A DNA stretch of 64,000 nucleotides from Ciceribacter lividus (GCF_003337715.1 NZ_QPIX01000005.1:124001-188000); one strand, 5' to 3'; numbered from the stretch's first letter, positions 18,230 to 28,150 are shown. The notes: generated from the letters alone by a model not told the origin. Program-made: numbers and translations.

Positions 18230-19420
18230 ATGAGAGACAGAAAAGAGATGCTGGCGGCCGCCGGTACGGACACGCGCCTGTGCCACGTCGGCAATGATCC
18301 AATGAGCTACCATGGCTTCGTCAACCCGCCCGTGGTCCACGCCTCGACCGTTCTGTTTCCGAATGTGGAGACGATGGAAACGCGGGCGCAGAAGTATACC
18401 TACGGCACGCGGGGCACGCCGACGACCGACGCGCTTTGCGAGGCGATCGACGAACTCGAGGGATCGGCCGGCACCATTCTCGTGCCGAGCGGGCTTGCCG
18501 CGATCACGGTTCCATTCCTCGCTTTCCTTTCGGCCGGCGACCACGCTCTGATCGTCGATTCGGTCTATGGGCCCTGCCGCCACTTCTGCGATACTATGTT
18601 GACCCGCCTTGGCGTGACGGTCGAATACTATGATCCTGACATCGGGTCGGGTATCGAGGCGTTGATCCGCCCGAACACAAAGCTCGTCCACACTGAGGCG
18701 CCGGGCTCCAACACCTTCGAGATGCAGGATATCCGGGCGATCTCCGAAGCGGCGCACAGGCACGGGTGCGTCGTTACGATGGACAACACCTGGGCGACCC
18801 CGATCTATTTCAAGCCGCTCGATTTCGGCGTCGACGTCTCGATCCACGCGGCGACGAAATATCCGTCCGGCCATTCCGACATCCTGATGGGCACGGTCTC
18901 GGCCAACGCCGCCCACTGGCCGCAGTTGAAGGAAGCAAACGGCACGCTCGGCATCTGCGGCTCGCCGGATGATTCCTACATGATCCTGCGCGGGCTGCGG
19001 ACGATGAACCTGCGGCTGGAACACCACAACAAGAGTGCGCTTTCGGTCGCGAACTGGCTCGAGGCGCGCGACGATGTCGCAAGGGTCCTGCACCCGGGCC
19101 TGCCGAGTTTCCCCGGCCACGACATCTGGAAGCGGGACTTCAAGGGCGCGAGCGGCATCTTCTCCTTCGTGCTGAAGGTGGATGAGCGGGAAAATTTCAA
19201 GCCGAAGGCGCGGGCCTTCCTCAATGAACTTTCGCTCTTCGGGCTCGGCTATTCCTGGGGCGGCTACGAGAGCCTCGCCGTTATGGTCGACCTCACCGAC
19301 CGCAAGATCCGCAAGGCGCCGACCGAAGGTCCGGTCATTCGGCTGCAGATCGGGCTGGAAAACGTCGAGGACATCATCGCCGACCTCGAACGCGGGTTCA
19401 GGGCTGCCGCAGCCGTCTGA
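18230..19420 (+). CDS. metC: Cystathionine beta-lyase
   Basis: A 396-residue PLP enzyme of the Cys/Met metabolism family, expected to cleave cystathionine to homocysteine, pyruvate and ammonia. The cofactor lysine is in SIHAATKYPSGHSDILMG, preceded by MDNTWATPIYFKPLDFGVD; YGTRGTPTTDALCEAI and SGLAAITV complete the family pattern. The start ATG 18230 (MRDRKEML) follows GAGGAAAGG about ten bases away; ATG 18248 is an alternative. It could equally be named a cystathionine gamma-lyase-like enzyme, but sequence and rhizobial context favour MetC. It is near cysE, the first step of cysteine synthesis. Confidence 0.9.
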   Translation: MRDRKEMLAAAGTDTRLCHVGNDPMSYHGFVNPPVVHASTVLFPNVETMETRAQKYTYGTRGTPTTDALCEAIDELEGSAGTILVPSGLAAITVPFLAFLSAGDHALIVDSVYGPCRHFCDTMLTRLGVTVEYYDPDIGSGIEALIRPNTKLVHTEAPGSNTFEMQDIRAISEAAHRHGCVVTMDNTWATPIYFKPLDFGVDVSIHAATKYPSGHSDILMGTVSANAAHWPQLKEANGTLGICGSPDDSYMILRGLRTMNLRLEHHNKSALSVANWLEARDDVARVLHPGLPSFPGHDIWKRDFKGASGIFSFVLKVDERENFKPKARAFLNELSLFGLGYSWGGYESLAVMVDLTDRKIRKAPTEGPVIRLQIGLENVEDIIADLERGFRAAAAV

Positions 19421-19422
19421 GA

Positions 19423-20586
19423 TCAGCCCTTCGCGCGATAGCCGTAGAGCCAGTCGAGATCGGCGGCGAGGCTCTGCGGCGAGCGTGTCGCGAGCACCAG
19501 GTCGCGCGCGATGCGGATCGGGCCGCGCGCGTGGTATGCGAACCGGTTGAACGCGCCGCGTCTGCCGACCCGGGCCGCACGCATCTGGCGAACGCGCTCG
19601 TAGGTCGCGAGCGCCTCTGGGAGGGGTGTATTTGCGACAAGCCCGGCGAGTTCGAAGGCGTCTTCGATCGCCATCGCCGCACCCTGCGCGGCAAACGGCA
19701 TCATCGCATGCGCGGCATCACCGATGAGCGCGGTGTCGCGCCCGTTCTGCCATCGCCCGGGACCTGCCTGGTAGAGCGGCCAGAAGGTGGCGCCGCGCAG
19801 GTTGGAAAGCAGCGTGCGGATTTCCGGGTGCCATGCCGAGAACTGTTCCGCAAGCATACGGCCCTGCCGCTCGCTGCCTTCCGCCGACCAGGTTTCGCCG
19901 GGATCGAGGCCGGCGGCGATCGCCACGACGTTGAAGCCGCCGATCTCCTTCAGGGGATAGCAGACGAGGTGGGTCTTCGGGCCGAGGAAGGCGGTGACGT
20001 TTGAGGGGTCGAGGAAGCCTGGCGCATTGTCGCCAGCCATCGTGAAGCGCCAGGCGATGTTGCCGGAGAAATGCGCCTTGGGCGCCCCCGGGATGCGGGC
20101 ACGGGTTCTCGACCAGACGCCGTCGGCGCCGATGACGAGATCCGGCTGCTCGCCGATCGCGCGAGCGATCTCCGTGTCGCCGGGCTTTTCGATGCGACAG
20201 CCGAGGTGGACCTTGCAGAGCGGATTGCGCAAGACCGCCGAAAGCAGCGCCTGCTGGAGCGTCGATCGGTGCAGGACGCCGTAGGGTGCGCCCCAGCGGT
20301 CCCGCGCGAAGGCGCCAACCGGAACGGCGGCGAGCGCCCCGAGGGTCACGCCGGACGTCAGCCGGATTTCCTGTGGTTCGCACCAGCGATGCTCTATGTC
20401 GGCAAGGATCCCCAGCTCACGGAGAATTCGCGAGGCATTGGGGGAAATCTGCAGGCCGGCACCGACTTCGCCGAGCTGGGGCGCCTGTTCGACGATCTCG
20501 CTGCGGATCCCGTGTCGTGCCAGCGACAGCGCAGCCGTAAGCCCCGCCATCCCGGCTCCGACGATGGCGACGACGTTGGTGGACAT
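19423..20586 (-). CDS. FAD-dependent monooxygenase (salicylate hydroxylase-like)
   Basis: A 387-residue group A flavin monooxygenase. It has the N-terminal GAGMAGLTAALSLARHG dinucleotide fold (residues 10-26), the GADGVWSRTR (DG) motif near residue 175 and the second FAD motif ALIGDAAHAMMPFAAQGA near 290. It should hydroxylate an aromatic or ring substrate with NAD(P)H and O2. Substrate is unknown; ubiquinone-type hydroxylases are relatives, but the ISPNASRIL segment is more like salicylate hydroxylase. Convergent with metC (two bases apart) and 31 bases downstream of the zinc-finger gene. Confidence 0.85.
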   Translation of the reverse strand: MSTNVVAIVGAGMAGLTAALSLARHGIRSEIVEQAPQLGEVGAGLQISPNASRILRELGILADIEHRWCEPQEIRLTSGVTLGALAAVPVGAFARDRWGAPYGVLHRSTLQQALLSAVLRNPLCKVHLGCRIEKPGDTEIARAIGEQPDLVIGADGVWSRTRARIPGAPKAHFSGNIAWRFTMAGDNAPGFLDPSNVTAFLGPKTHLVCYPLKEIGGFNVVAIAAGLDPGETWSAEGSERQGRMLAEQFSAWHPEIRTLLSNLRGATFWPLYQAGPGRWQNGRDTALIGDAAHAMMPFAAQGAAMAIEDAFELAGLVANTPLPEALATYERVRQMRAARVGRRGAFNRFAYHARGPIRIARDLVLATRSPQSLAADLDWLYGYRAKG

Positions 20587-20617
20587 GGCCTTGCCGATCG
20601 TGAAATGCGGGTGGCGG

Positions 20618-20863
20618 TCAGGCCGCCTTGACGTGATAGACGCAGCCGGCGGGGTTGGTCTGCTCGGCCTTCAGCGACGGATTATAGCGATAGAGAGTCG
20701 AGCAGTAGGAGCAAACCTTCTCGTTGTCGTCGCCCATGTCGATGAAGATGTGCGGATGGTCGAAAGGGGCGGAAGCGCCCGTGCACATGAACTCCTTCAC
20801 GCCGATCTCGATCACGCGGTGTCCGCCGTCGTTCTGGAAGTGGGGAATGGTGTGCCCGGCCAT
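20618..20863 (-). CDS. NDUFS6-like zinc-finger protein
   Basis: An 81-residue protein of the CHCC zinc-finger family related to the mitochondrial complex I subunit NDUFS6. The conserved parts are IEIGVKEFMCTGASAPFDHPH, followed by DMGDDNEKVCSYCSTLYRY; the cysteines, C51-x2-C54 included, and histidines fit a zinc site. The ATG at 20863 has GGAGAG upstream. It precedes the monooxygenase gene on the same strand. It is expected to act in complex I assembly or stability, by analogy. Confidence 0.85.
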   Translation of the reverse strand: MAGHTIPHFQNDGGHRVIEIGVKEFMCTGASAPFDHPHIFIDMGDDNEKVCSYCSTLYRYNPSLKAEQTNPAGCVYHVKAA

Positions 20864-21038
20864 ATGTCTCTCCGAATGCCTTTTCACTTTGCGGCGGACA
20901 TTATCCTCCTTCGCCGCGAATGTGTAGAGACAAAGACGCCGCAAACCCACAGAAAAGAAACCGATGCGCCTTTGATGCGTGGCTGCGTTTCACTAAGGTG
21001 CGCGCCGTCAATCCCAGAACAAGACATGGACCGAAGCG

Positions 21039-21824
21039 ATGAATCTGAATGCGCCGGCATTCTCCCTCTTCTATCACGACGGATTGCAGCTCGCCTATTT
21101 CGACGCCGGCGATCCGTCCGGCCCGCCGATCCTGCTGATCCACGGGTTTGCCTCGACGGCGACGGTGAACTGGGTTCATCCGGGCTGGCTGAAGACGTTG
21201 GGGGAGGCCGGCTACCGCGTCATCGCAATCGACAATCGTGGCCACGGCGCGAGCGATCGTCCGCACGAGCCGGAGGCCTATCATCCCTCGAGGATGGCGG
21301 CGGATGCCGCCGCATTGCTCACCCATCTCGGGCTGCCGGACGCCGACGTCATCGGCTATTCGATGGGCGCGAGGATTTCCGCCTTCATGGCGCTCGAACA
21401 TCCCCACCGCGTGCGGTCGCTGGTCTTCGGCGGGCTCGGCATCGGTCTCTGTGATGGCGTCGGCGACTGGGATCCGATTGCGGAAGCGTTGCTGGCGCCG
21501 TCGCTTTCCGACGTGACCCATGAGCGGGGACGGATGTTCCGCGCCTTCGCCGAACAGACCCGCAGCGACCGCATCGCGCTTGCCGCCTGCATCCAGGAGT
21601 CCCGCGTGCTCGTCGATCGCGCCGATATCGCCCGCGTCGACGTGCCCACACTGATCGCTGTCGGCACCAGGGACGACATCGCCGGCTCTCCCCAGGAACT
21701 GGCGGCCCTTATGCCGGACGCGAGGGCCGTCGATATCCCGAACCGCGACCACATGCTCGCCGTCGGCGACAAGGTCTTCAAGAAGGCCGTCCTCGACTTC
21801 TATCGCGAGATCGGCCGTCAGTGA
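21039..21824 (+). CDS. Alpha/beta-hydrolase
   Basis: A 261-residue alpha/beta-hydrolase. It has the oxyanion segment LLIHGFAST, the nucleophile elbow GYSMGARIS with S109 or close to it, a late acid in TLIAVGTRDDIAG and the terminal histidine in IPNRDHMLAV. Length and lack of signal peptide suggest a cytoplasmic esterase or C-C hydrolase. The substrate cannot be told from sequence. It is divergent from the zinc-finger gene and convergent with the enoyl-CoA hydratase gene. Confidence 0.88.
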   Translation: MNLNAPAFSLFYHDGLQLAYFDAGDPSGPPILLIHGFASTATVNWVHPGWLKTLGEAGYRVIAIDNRGHGASDRPHEPEAYHPSRMAADAAALLTHLGLPDADVIGYSMGARISAFMALEHPHRVRSLVFGGLGIGLCDGVGDWDPIAEALLAPSLSDVTHERGRMFRAFAEQTRSDRIALAACIQESRVLVDRADIARVDVPTLIAVGTRDDIAGSPQELAALMPDARAVDIPNRDHMLAVGDKVFKKAVLDFYREIGRQ

Positions 21825-21836
21825 CGACCGCGGTGC

Positions 21837-22640
21837 TCATTCGCCGGTGAAGACCGGTTTGCGCTTTTCCGCGAAGGCGCGCCGGCCCTCCGCATAGTCG
21901 GCACTTTCGAAGGTCGAGGCGCCGGTGACCTCCGCCTCCCGCAGAAGGTCGTCGTCCTTTTCCGCGGCGGCGCGCAGCGCGAGCTTCGACGCCTGCACCG
22001 AAAGCGGGGCGTTGGTGGCGATCGTTTCGGCGAGCGTCAGGACCTTGTCGTCCAGCGTATCGGGTGTGGTGATGTTGAGCAGGAAACCGCAGGCGAGCAG
22101 TTCGGCGGCGCGCATCGCCGCGCCGGTGTAGAGCGCCCTGCGGGCCATCTGGTCGCCGAGCGAGCGCGCGAAGTCCTGGACGGCGTCGGCCGGATAGGCA
22201 AGGCCGAGGCGGGCCGCGGGGACTGCGAAGGCCGCCGTGTCGTCCGCAATCCGGAGGTCACATGCCGCGGCGAGCCCGAAGCCGCCGCCGTAGCAGATGC
22301 CGCGGATGGCCGCGATGACGGGTACGCGTGCCGCCCGTATGGCGGCGAAGGCGGAGCTGTTGTCGGCTTCATAGAGCCTGGCGGTCGCCGTATCCTTCCG
22401 CACGACGGGGAACTCCGAGATATCCGCGCCGGCGCTGAAATCCCGTCCGCCCGCTCCCGACAGAACGATTGCGCGGGCGCCGGCCTCGCCGCACAGCCAG
22501 TGAACGGCGTGGGGGATCGACCGCCACATGGCCGCCGTGACGGCATTTTTTCGTTCCGGATTGTCGATGACGAGGAGGCCGACGCCGTCATGGCTCTCGG
22601 CGCGTATTCTTCCGGCAGCGAAATCACGGATTTGCTTCAT
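21837..22640 (-). CDS. Enoyl-CoA hydratase/isomerase family protein
   Basis: A 267-residue crotonase-fold protein. It contains the oxyanion-hole segments SGAGGRDFSAGADISEF and AIRGICYGGGFGLAAACDLRIA, and the C-terminal KRKPVFTGE tail typical of the family. The acidic residues that define hydratase activity are only partly matched, so it may be a hydratase, isomerase or related thioesterase. ATG 22640 begins the conserved N-terminus; the longer open frame upstream overlaps the cysE promoter. Confidence 0.85.
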   Translation of the reverse strand: MKQIRDFAAGRIRAESHDGVGLLVIDNPERKNAVTAAMWRSIPHAVHWLCGEAGARAIVLSGAGGRDFSAGADISEFPVVRKDTATARLYEADNSSAFAAIRAARVPVIAAIRGICYGGGFGLAAACDLRIADDTAAFAVPAARLGLAYPADAVQDFARSLGDQMARRALYTGAAMRAAELLACGFLLNITTPDTLDDKVLTLAETIATNAPLSVQASKLALRAAAEKDDDLLREAEVTGASTFESADYAEGRRAFAEKRKPVFTGE

Positions 22641-22654
22641 CGTTTCTGCCCATC

Positions 22655-22683
22655 TGGTTTGCGTCGCAGATAGCCTATATAAT
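22655..22683 (+). promoter_or_regulatory. Candidate cysE promoter
   Basis: A perfect -10 TATAAT (22678-22683) with a weak -35 TGGTTT (22655-22660), 17 bases apart. This would give a leader of about 25 bases before cysE at 22714. Confidence 0.5.
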
Positions 22684-22713
22684 GTAATCTCGATGGAACA
22701 GAGGAGACCGGCG

Positions 22714-23538
22714 ATGGCCGCAAAGACTGAAGTCCTCCATGGCGAACACATCAAGTCGATGGATCCGATCTGGGATACGCTTCGCCACGAGGCGCGCGCG
22801 GCGGCCGAGCACGACCCGCTGCTCGCGGCCTTCCTCTATTCGACGGTCCTCAACCATCGTTCGCTCGAAGACTGCGTCATCTACCGGATCTGCGAACGGC
22901 TCGATCATGCGGATCTGCAGGCGATCCTGCTGCGGCAGACCTTCGAGGAGATGGTGCGTGACTGGCCGGAATGGGGCCAGATCATGCGCGTCGACATCCA
23001 GGCGGTCTACGACCGCGACCCCGCCTGCACGCGCTTCATGGAGCCCGTGCTCTATTTCAAGGGATTCCATGCAATCCAGACCCACCGTCTCGCACACTGG
23101 CTGTGGAACCGTGGACGGCGCGATTTCGCTCTCTATCTGCAGAGCCGCTCCTCCAGCGTGTTCCAGACGGACATCAACCCGGCGGCGCGGATCGGCAAGG
23201 GTATCTTTCTCGATCATGCCACGGGCCTCGTCGTCGGGGAGACGGCGCGGATCGGCGACAATGTCTCGATCCTGCACGGTGTCACCCTCGGCGGCACCGG
23301 CAAGGAGGGGAGCGATCGTCACCCGAAGATCGGCGACGGCGTGCTGATCGGGGCGGGGGCGAAGGTGCTCGGCAATATCGAGGTCGGTTGCTGCTCGCGC
23401 GTGGCCGCGGGTTCGGTTGTCTTGAAGCCGGTTCCCAAGGGCTCGACCGTGGCCGGCGTTCCGGCGCGCGTGGTGGGCGAGGCGGGCTGCGCCGAACCGG
23501 CCCGCTCGATGGACCAGATGCTCGCCTCGGAGGCGTGA
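22714..23538 (+). CDS. cysE: Serine acetyltransferase
   Basis: Acetylates serine with acetyl-CoA, the first step of cysteine synthesis. The 274 residues include the N-terminal helical domain (DPLLAAFLYSTVLNHRSLED), the left-handed beta-helix from about residue 145 and the catalytic segment DINPAARIGKGIFLDHATG, then LHGVTLGGTGKE. ATG 22714 has GAGGAGA just upstream; earlier in-frame starts cross the promoter. The C-terminus lacks the standard terminal isoleucine that mediates CysK binding (it ends LASEA), so complex formation may differ. Confidence 0.95.
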   Translation: MAAKTEVLHGEHIKSMDPIWDTLRHEARAAAEHDPLLAAFLYSTVLNHRSLEDCVIYRICERLDHADLQAILLRQTFEEMVRDWPEWGQIMRVDIQAVYDRDPACTRFMEPVLYFKGFHAIQTHRLAHWLWNRGRRDFALYLQSRSSSVFQTDINPAARIGKGIFLDHATGLVVGETARIGDNVSILHGVTLGGTGKEGSDRHPKIGDGVLIGAGAKVLGNIEVGCCSRVAAGSVVLKPVPKGSTVAGVPARVVGEAGCAEPARSMDQMLASEA

Positions 23539-23682
23539 CCGCAAACGACCGCATTGGCAACGGTGGCCGGAGGACGGCGAGGGGCTCTGGCCGGCGTTCA
23601 TTTGTCCGCAGCCGCGTCTTTACATCATCCGAGCGGCCGTGCGACAAGCGCCCGAACTTGAATCGCCCCATGGAGAACTGTA

Positions 23683-23886
23683 GTGAAGCCCGACGAAATC
23701 AAGAAGCTCGACGCCTATTTCAAGCGGATGTTCAACCCGGCCATCGTCGTCAAGGCTCGTCCCCGCAAGGACGACTCCGCGGAAGTCTATCTCGGTGACG
23801 AGTTTCTCGGCGTGGTTTTCCGCGACGACGAGGACGGTGATCTCTCCTACAATTTCTCCATGGCCATCCTCGACGTCGATCTCTAA
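23683..23886 (+). CDS. DUF3126 family protein
   Basis: A small 67-residue cytoplasmic protein starting with GTG at 23683 (GGAGA upstream). The conserved pattern KKLDAYFKRMFN, the basic KARPRKDDSAEVYLGDEF and the acidic FRDDEDGDLSYNF match DUF3126, a family found mainly in alphaproteobacteria. No function is known. An intrinsic terminator follows (23934-23967). Confidence 0.8.
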   Translation: MKPDEIKKLDAYFKRMFNPAIVVKARPRKDDSAEVYLGDEFLGVVFRDDEDGDLSYNFSMAILDVDL

Positions 23887-23933
23887 GCCTCTAGTTGCAG
23901 GCTTTCTGATATATGTCTGCCATTTCAGCATGC

Positions 23934-23967
23934 AGGGTCGCCCGTATTTCAGGCGGCCCTTCTTTTT
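23934..23967 (+). terminator. Intrinsic terminator after DUF3126
   Basis: A 9-bp stem (23934-23942 with 23952-23960, one G-U pair), a 9-base loop and a TCTTTTT tail. Confidence 0.75.
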
Positions 23968-24011
23968 GGCGCTGCATGCAACCTGCGCGCGATATTGCAT
24001 CGCGGAAAACA

Positions 24012-24039
24012 ATTGACAAAAATTGTGCATGTGCTATGT
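24012..24039 (+). promoter_or_regulatory. Promoter of the phasin gene
   Basis: ATTGAC (24012-24017), a 16-base spacer and CTATGT (24034-24039) match the rhizobial consensus well. TTGACA is also complete at 24013-24018. The start site would be near 24046, about 30 bases before the ATG. Confidence 0.65.
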
Positions 24040-24077
24040 GCGTTCGCAGCGAAATGAAGCAGAAGGGACACTGCCGT

Positions 24078-24437
24078 ATGTTTAATTTCGATGAAGCGAA
24101 CAGGAAGGGCAAGGAAGCCATGGACGCGATGCTGAAGAATTACGCAGAGATCGCGAAGGGCTTTCAGGCCATCGCGACGGAAGCTACCGAATATTCGAAG
24201 AAGTCCTTCCAGGACGCGGTTGCGCATATGGAAAGCCTGGCCGGCGTGAAGAGCGTCGAAGGTGCGGTCGAACTGCAGACGAACTTCGTGAAGGGGGCCT
24301 ACGAAGGCCTCGTTTCCGAGGCGACGAAGCTCGCGGAAATGTATGCCGATCTGGCGAAGAGCGCCTACAAGCCCTACGAAGCCCCGGTCGCGAAGGCATC
24401 GAAGTCCGCCGGCGTTCCGGCCGCAACGGCAGCCTGA
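24078..24437 (+). CDS. phaP: Phasin (PHB granule-associated protein)
   Basis: A 119-residue helical protein of the phasin_2 family: MFNFDEANRKGKEAMDAML, a central amphipathic region (FQAIATEATEYSKKSFQDAV), then an Ala/Lys-rich tail. Phasins coat PHB granules and control their number. The ATG at 24078 begins the family N-terminus; the open frame upstream runs through the promoter. It is monocistronic by structure: own promoter and a hairpin after it. PhaC is encoded at 1587-3434. Confidence 0.88.
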   Translation: MFNFDEANRKGKEAMDAMLKNYAEIAKGFQAIATEATEYSKKSFQDAVAHMESLAGVKSVEGAVELQTNFVKGAYEGLVSEATKLAEMYADLAKSAYKPYEAPVAKASKSAGVPAATAA

Positions 24438-24473
24438 AACGAAGCCGTCGCGCCATCGCGCGTCGAATAGATC

Positions 24474-24504
24474 AAGGCCGGCTACGGGACCCGTAGCCGG
24501 CCTT
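24474..24504. terminator. Strong hairpin after the phasin gene
   Basis: A perfect 15-bp inverted repeat (24474-24488 with 24490-24504) with a single-base centre, so the real loop is a few bases taken from the stem. The tail is T-poor, making it an atypical terminator. It separates the phasin unit from clpS. Confidence 0.6.
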
Positions 24505-24682
24505 GCGCGTTTACCTTTCACGGCCTGTCCCCGCTTTTCTCGACGGCGGCGGCCGTTATAACGCAAATCTGTTTGCACTCCTTTGCGGGGGGCTTAAAAT
24601 CACCAAATTACGAACTACCTTAATGTGCTAAGTGTTCGCTGCGGCGCAAGCCGGCCGGCGAACCACTGGAGAATGGAAGAAC

Positions 24683-25030
24683 ATGATCGCCACGCCGGTC
24701 TTCATGCAGCAGAAAAGTGACGGCGACAACGCCGGTCGCGGCACATCCGTGATCACGCGGACGAAGCCGAAAACCAAGAAGCCGAATCTGTATCGCGTGC
24801 TGCTGCTCAATGACGACTACACCCCGATGGAATTCGTGATCCATATTCTGGAGCGCTTCTTCCAGAAGGACAGGGAAGCGGCCACGCGCATCATGTTGCA
24901 TGTTCACAATCATGGCGTCGGGGAATGCGGTGTCTTCACCTACGAGGTCGCCGAGACCAAGGTCAGCCAGGTGATGGATTTCGCCCGGCAGCACGAGCAC
25001 CCGCTGCAATGTGTGATGGAAAAGAAGTGA
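24683..25030 (+). CDS. clpS: ATP-dependent Clp protease adaptor ClpS
   Basis: A 115-residue adaptor that delivers N-degron substrates to ClpAP. Core features are [18 protein letters not shown] (residue-binding loop with NDD and M), the helix [30 protein letters not shown] and [17 protein letters not shown] 24683 follows GGAAGA and gives a normal N-terminus, but starts at 24632 and 24673 exist. The gene is 9 bases before clpA and certainly forms a unit with it. Confidence 0.96.
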   Translation: MIATPVFMQQKSDGDNAGRGTSVITRTKPKTKKPNLYRVLLLNDDYTPMEFVIHILERFFQKDREAATRIMLHVHNHGVGECGVFTYEVAETKVSQVMDFARQHEHPLQCVMEKK

Positions 25031-25039
25031 GGATCTGAC

Positions 25040-27499
25040 GTGCCAACATTTTCTCCGAGCCTCGAAAAGGCGCTGCACCAGGCACTGACCTACGCGAACG
25101 AGCGGCATCACGAATATGCCACGCTCGAACACCTTCTGCTCGCGCTGATCGACGACGCCGACGCTGCAGCCGTGATGGGGGCGTGCAACGTCAACCTCGA
25201 CGTGCTGCGCAAGACCGTCGGCGACTACGTGGACAACGAGCTTTCCAATCTGGTGACGGGATACGACGAGGATTCCAAGCCGACCTCGGGGTTCCAGCGC
25301 GTCATCCAGCGTGCGGTCATCCACGTGCAGTCGTCCGGTCGCGAAGAGGTGACCGGCGCGAACGTGCTGGTGGCGATCTTCGCCGAGCGCGAGAGTCACG
25401 CGGCCTATTTCCTGCAGGAGCAGGAGATGACCCGCTACGATGCGGTCAATTATATCTCCCACGGCATCGGCAAGCGCCCGGGCGCTTCGCAGGTGCGCCC
25501 GCCGCGCGGTGTCGAGGAGGGCGAAGCCGAAGCCAAGCAGGCGCGCGACCAGGAAGAAGGTGCAGCGAAGGGCAAGCAGGAGGCACTCAAGGCCTACTGC
25601 GTCAACCTCAACGAAAAGGCGCGTGCCGGGCGTATCGACCCCCTGATCGGCCGCAACGACGAGGTCAACCGCACGATCCAGGTGCTTTGCCGTCGTTCCA
25701 AGAACAACCCGCTCTATGTCGGTGATCCCGGCGTCGGCAAGACGGCGATCGCCGAGGGACTCGCCAAGCGTATCGTCGAGGGCCAGGTACCCGAAGCGTT
25801 GAAGGACGCGACGATCTTCTCGCTCGACATGGGGACGCTGCTCGCCGGCACCCGCTATCGCGGCGATTTCGAGGAGCGCCTGAAGCAGGTCGTCAAGGAG
25901 CTCGAGGATTATCCGGGCGCCGTGCTCTTCATCGACGAAATCCACACCGTGATCGGTGCGGGCGCGACCTCCGGCGGCGCCATGGACGCTTCGAACCTCC
26001 TGAAGCCGGCGCTTTCCTCGGGGGCGATCCGCTGCATCGGCTCGACCACCTACAAGGAATACCGCCAGTTCTTCGAGAAGGACCGGGCGCTCGTCCGTCG
26101 CTTCCAGAAGATCGACGTCAACGAGCCTTCGATCGACGATGCGATCGAGATCATGAAGGGCCTGAAACCCTATTTCGAGGACTACCACAAGCTCCGCTAT
26201 ACGAACGAGGCGATCAAGGCGGCCGTCGAGCTTTCGGCGCGCTATATCTCGGACCGCAAGCTGCCCGACAAGGCGATCGACGTGATCGACGAGACGGGCG
26301 CCGCACAGATGCTGCTGCCCGCCTCCAAGCGGCGCAAGCTGATCACCGAGCGGGAGATCGAGGCGACCATCGCGACGATGGCGCGCATCCCTCCGAAGAC
26401 CGTCTCCAAGGACGACGAGATGGTGCTCGCCAATCTCGAGAAGGAACTGCGTTCGGTGGTCTACGGTCAGGACAAGGCGATCGAGGCGCTTTCGACCTCC
26501 ATCAAGCTTGCCCGCGCCGGCCTGCGCGAACCGAACAAGCCGATCGGCTGCTACGTCTTCTCCGGGCCGACGGGTGTGGGCAAGACCGAAGTCGCAAAGC
26601 AGCTTGCCGCCTCGCTCGGCGTCGAGTTGTTGCGTTTCGACATGTCGGAATACATGGAACGCCACACCGTCTCGAGGCTGCTCGGGGCACCTCCCGGCTA
26701 TGTCGGCTTCGACCAGGGCGGTCTGCTGACTGACGGCGTCGACCAGCATCCGCACTCGGTGGTCCTGCTCGACGAGATCGAGAAGGCACACCCGGACATC
26801 TACAACATCCTGCTGCAGGTGATGGACCACGGTTCGCTGACCGACCACAACGGCAAGAAGATCGATTTCCGCAACGTCATCCTGATCATGACGACCAATG
26901 CCGGTGCGACCGAGGGCGCGAAGGCGGCGATCGGTTTCGGCTCATCGAAGCGGACGGGCGAGGAAGAGGAAGCACTCAACCGCCTCTTCACCCCGGAATT
27001 CCGCAACCGTCTCGATGCGACGATCCAGTTCGCCCCGCTGCCGACCGAGGTTATCCACCAGGTGGTGCAGAAGTTCGTGATGCAGCTCGAGGCGCAGCTC
27101 TCCGAGCGCAACGTCACCTTCGACCTCGCGCCGGAAGCGATCGCCTGGCTCGCCACCCGCGGCTACGACGAGAAGATGGGCGCCCGTCCGCTGGCGCGCG
27201 TCATCCAGGAGCACATCAAGAAGCCGCTCGCCAACGAGATCCTCTTCGGCAAGCTGAAGAAGGGCGGCGTCGTCAAGGTCGGGGTCAAGAAGGACGAGAC
27301 CGGCGCCGAGGTGCTGGATCTCGAGGCGGTGCCGGATGTCGCGCCCGTGAAGCCGAAGGCGGAAGCCGAAGCGCTTGCCGGAGAAGCCAAGACCGCGCGC
27401 AAGGCGAAGGCCACGGCAGAGAAGGTCGAAGGGCCGGGAGAGGCTCCGGCTGCGCCGAAGAAGCGAGCCTCGGTTCCCAAGGTGCCGAAGAAGAAATAG
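25040..27499 (+). CDS. clpA: ATP-dependent Clp protease ATP-binding subunit ClpA
   Basis: The 819-residue AAA+ unfoldase that partners ClpP. It has the N-terminal Clp_N repeat ([20 protein letters not shown]), the first AAA module with GDPGVGKT and the [11 protein letters not shown]alker B, and the second with [18 protein letters not shown] and the IGF loop region (KAAIGFGSS). The tail is extended and Lys/Ala-rich (about 60 residues), unlike short E. coli ClpA ends. Start is GTG at 25040 with GAGGA upstream. Linked to clpS. Confidence 0.97.
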   Translation: MPTFSPSLEKALHQALTYANERHHEYATLEHLLLALIDDADAAAVMGACNVNLDVLRKTVGDYVDNELSNLVTGYDEDSKPTSGFQRVIQRAVIHVQSSGREEVTGANVLVAIFAERESHAAYFLQEQEMTRYDAVNYISHGIGKRPGASQVRPPRGVEEGEAEAKQARDQEEGAAKGKQEALKAYCVNLNEKARAGRIDPLIGRNDEVNRTIQVLCRRSKNNPLYVGDPGVGKTAIAEGLAKRIVEGQVPEALKDATIFSLDMGTLLAGTRYRGDFEERLKQVVKELEDYPGAVLFIDEIHTVIGAGATSGGAMDASNLLKPALSSGAIRCIGSTTYKEYRQFFEKDRALVRRFQKIDVNEPSIDDAIEIMKGLKPYFEDYHKLRYTNEAIKAAVELSARYISDRKLPDKAIDVIDETGAAQMLLPASKRRKLITEREIEATIATMARIPPKTVSKDDEMVLANLEKELRSVVYGQDKAIEALSTSIKLARAGLREPNKPIGCYVFSGPTGVGKTEVAKQLAASLGVELLRFDMSEYMERHTVSRLLGAPPGYVGFDQGGLLTDGVDQHPHSVVLLDEIEKAHPDIYNILLQVMDHGSLTDHNGKKIDFRNVILIMTTNAGATEGAKAAIGFGSSKRTGEEEEALNRLFTPEFRNRLDATIQFAPLPTEVIHQVVQKFVMQLEAQLSERNVTFDLAPEAIAWLATRGYDEKMGARPLARVIQEHIKKPLANEILFGKLKKGGVVKVGVKKDETGAEVLDLEAVPDVAPVKPKAEAEALAGEAKTARKAKATAEKVEGPGEAPAAPKKRASVPKVPKKK

Positions 27500-27615
27500 C
27501 GGTTGGTCTTCGGATGGTGATCTTCTGCCATACAAAGAGGTGAATTGACCCCTCGCGGCCGAGCTGCGAGGGTTTCCGTGTCGGCGCCGCCGACGGTGAT
27601 CGGGGGAACCGAGGG

Positions 27616-28032
27616 ATGGAGCATGAGAGCGGCGGAATGCCTCGTCTTGGAGATGAGGAGCAGCTGCTCTGGGAGCACGTCCAGATGCTCTGGGAGATCG
27701 CCCGCCGTCGCGAGACGGCCCCGGTTCGAAAACTCCTTCATCCCGATTACTCCGGCTGGGTAACCGGTCTCGACAAGCCGCACGACTTTGAGGCCGCCGT
27801 GGCGTCGGTCGGACCCGACTCGCCGCGCATTCTCCGCTACCGGCTGCAGCCGCTCGAAGTTACGGTCTTCGACCACGAGGTCGGCGTCGTGCACTATCGC
27901 TACGAGGCGGACGTCGAGGCTGCCGGCGGCGGATCGCAGATGATCGCGGGGCGCTGGACGGAGGTCTACAAGCGTCGCGGCCGCGGCTGGTTGATGATCT
28001 CCGTGAGCGGCGGACCGGACGGCATGCGCTGA
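27616..28032 (+). CDS. NTF2-like (DUF4440-type) protein
   Basis: A 138-residue protein with an NTF2-like cone fold: an N-terminal helix pair (DEEQLLWEHVQMLWEIARRR), LLHPDYSGWVTGLDKP, then strand pattern VGVVHYRYEAD and GRWTEVYKRRGRGWLMIS. The family includes enzymes and non-catalytic small-molecule binders; no catalytic set can be assigned. It stands alone between clpA and azlC. Confidence 0.7.
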   Translation: MEHESGGMPRLGDEEQLLWEHVQMLWEIARRRETAPVRKLLHPDYSGWVTGLDKPHDFEAAVASVGPDSPRILRYRLQPLEVTVFDHEVGVVHYRYEADVEAAGGGSQMIAGRWTEVYKRRGRGWLMISVSGGPDGMR

Positions 28033-28150
28033 GGTGATGGCGGGGTTGCGGAAAACCGCTGTCTCGCTCCGGGAATCGCCGGTATAGCTTGCCGCGAGCC
28101 TTTTCTTCGGATCGGAGCGCCGGTCCCTCCCGTCTTCCGCGGAATCGTCG

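Noticed and set aside
24620..26848. A 742-codon open frame antisense to clpA
   Set aside because: It mirrors clpS/clpA codons, has no ribosome-binding site and no recognisable domain.
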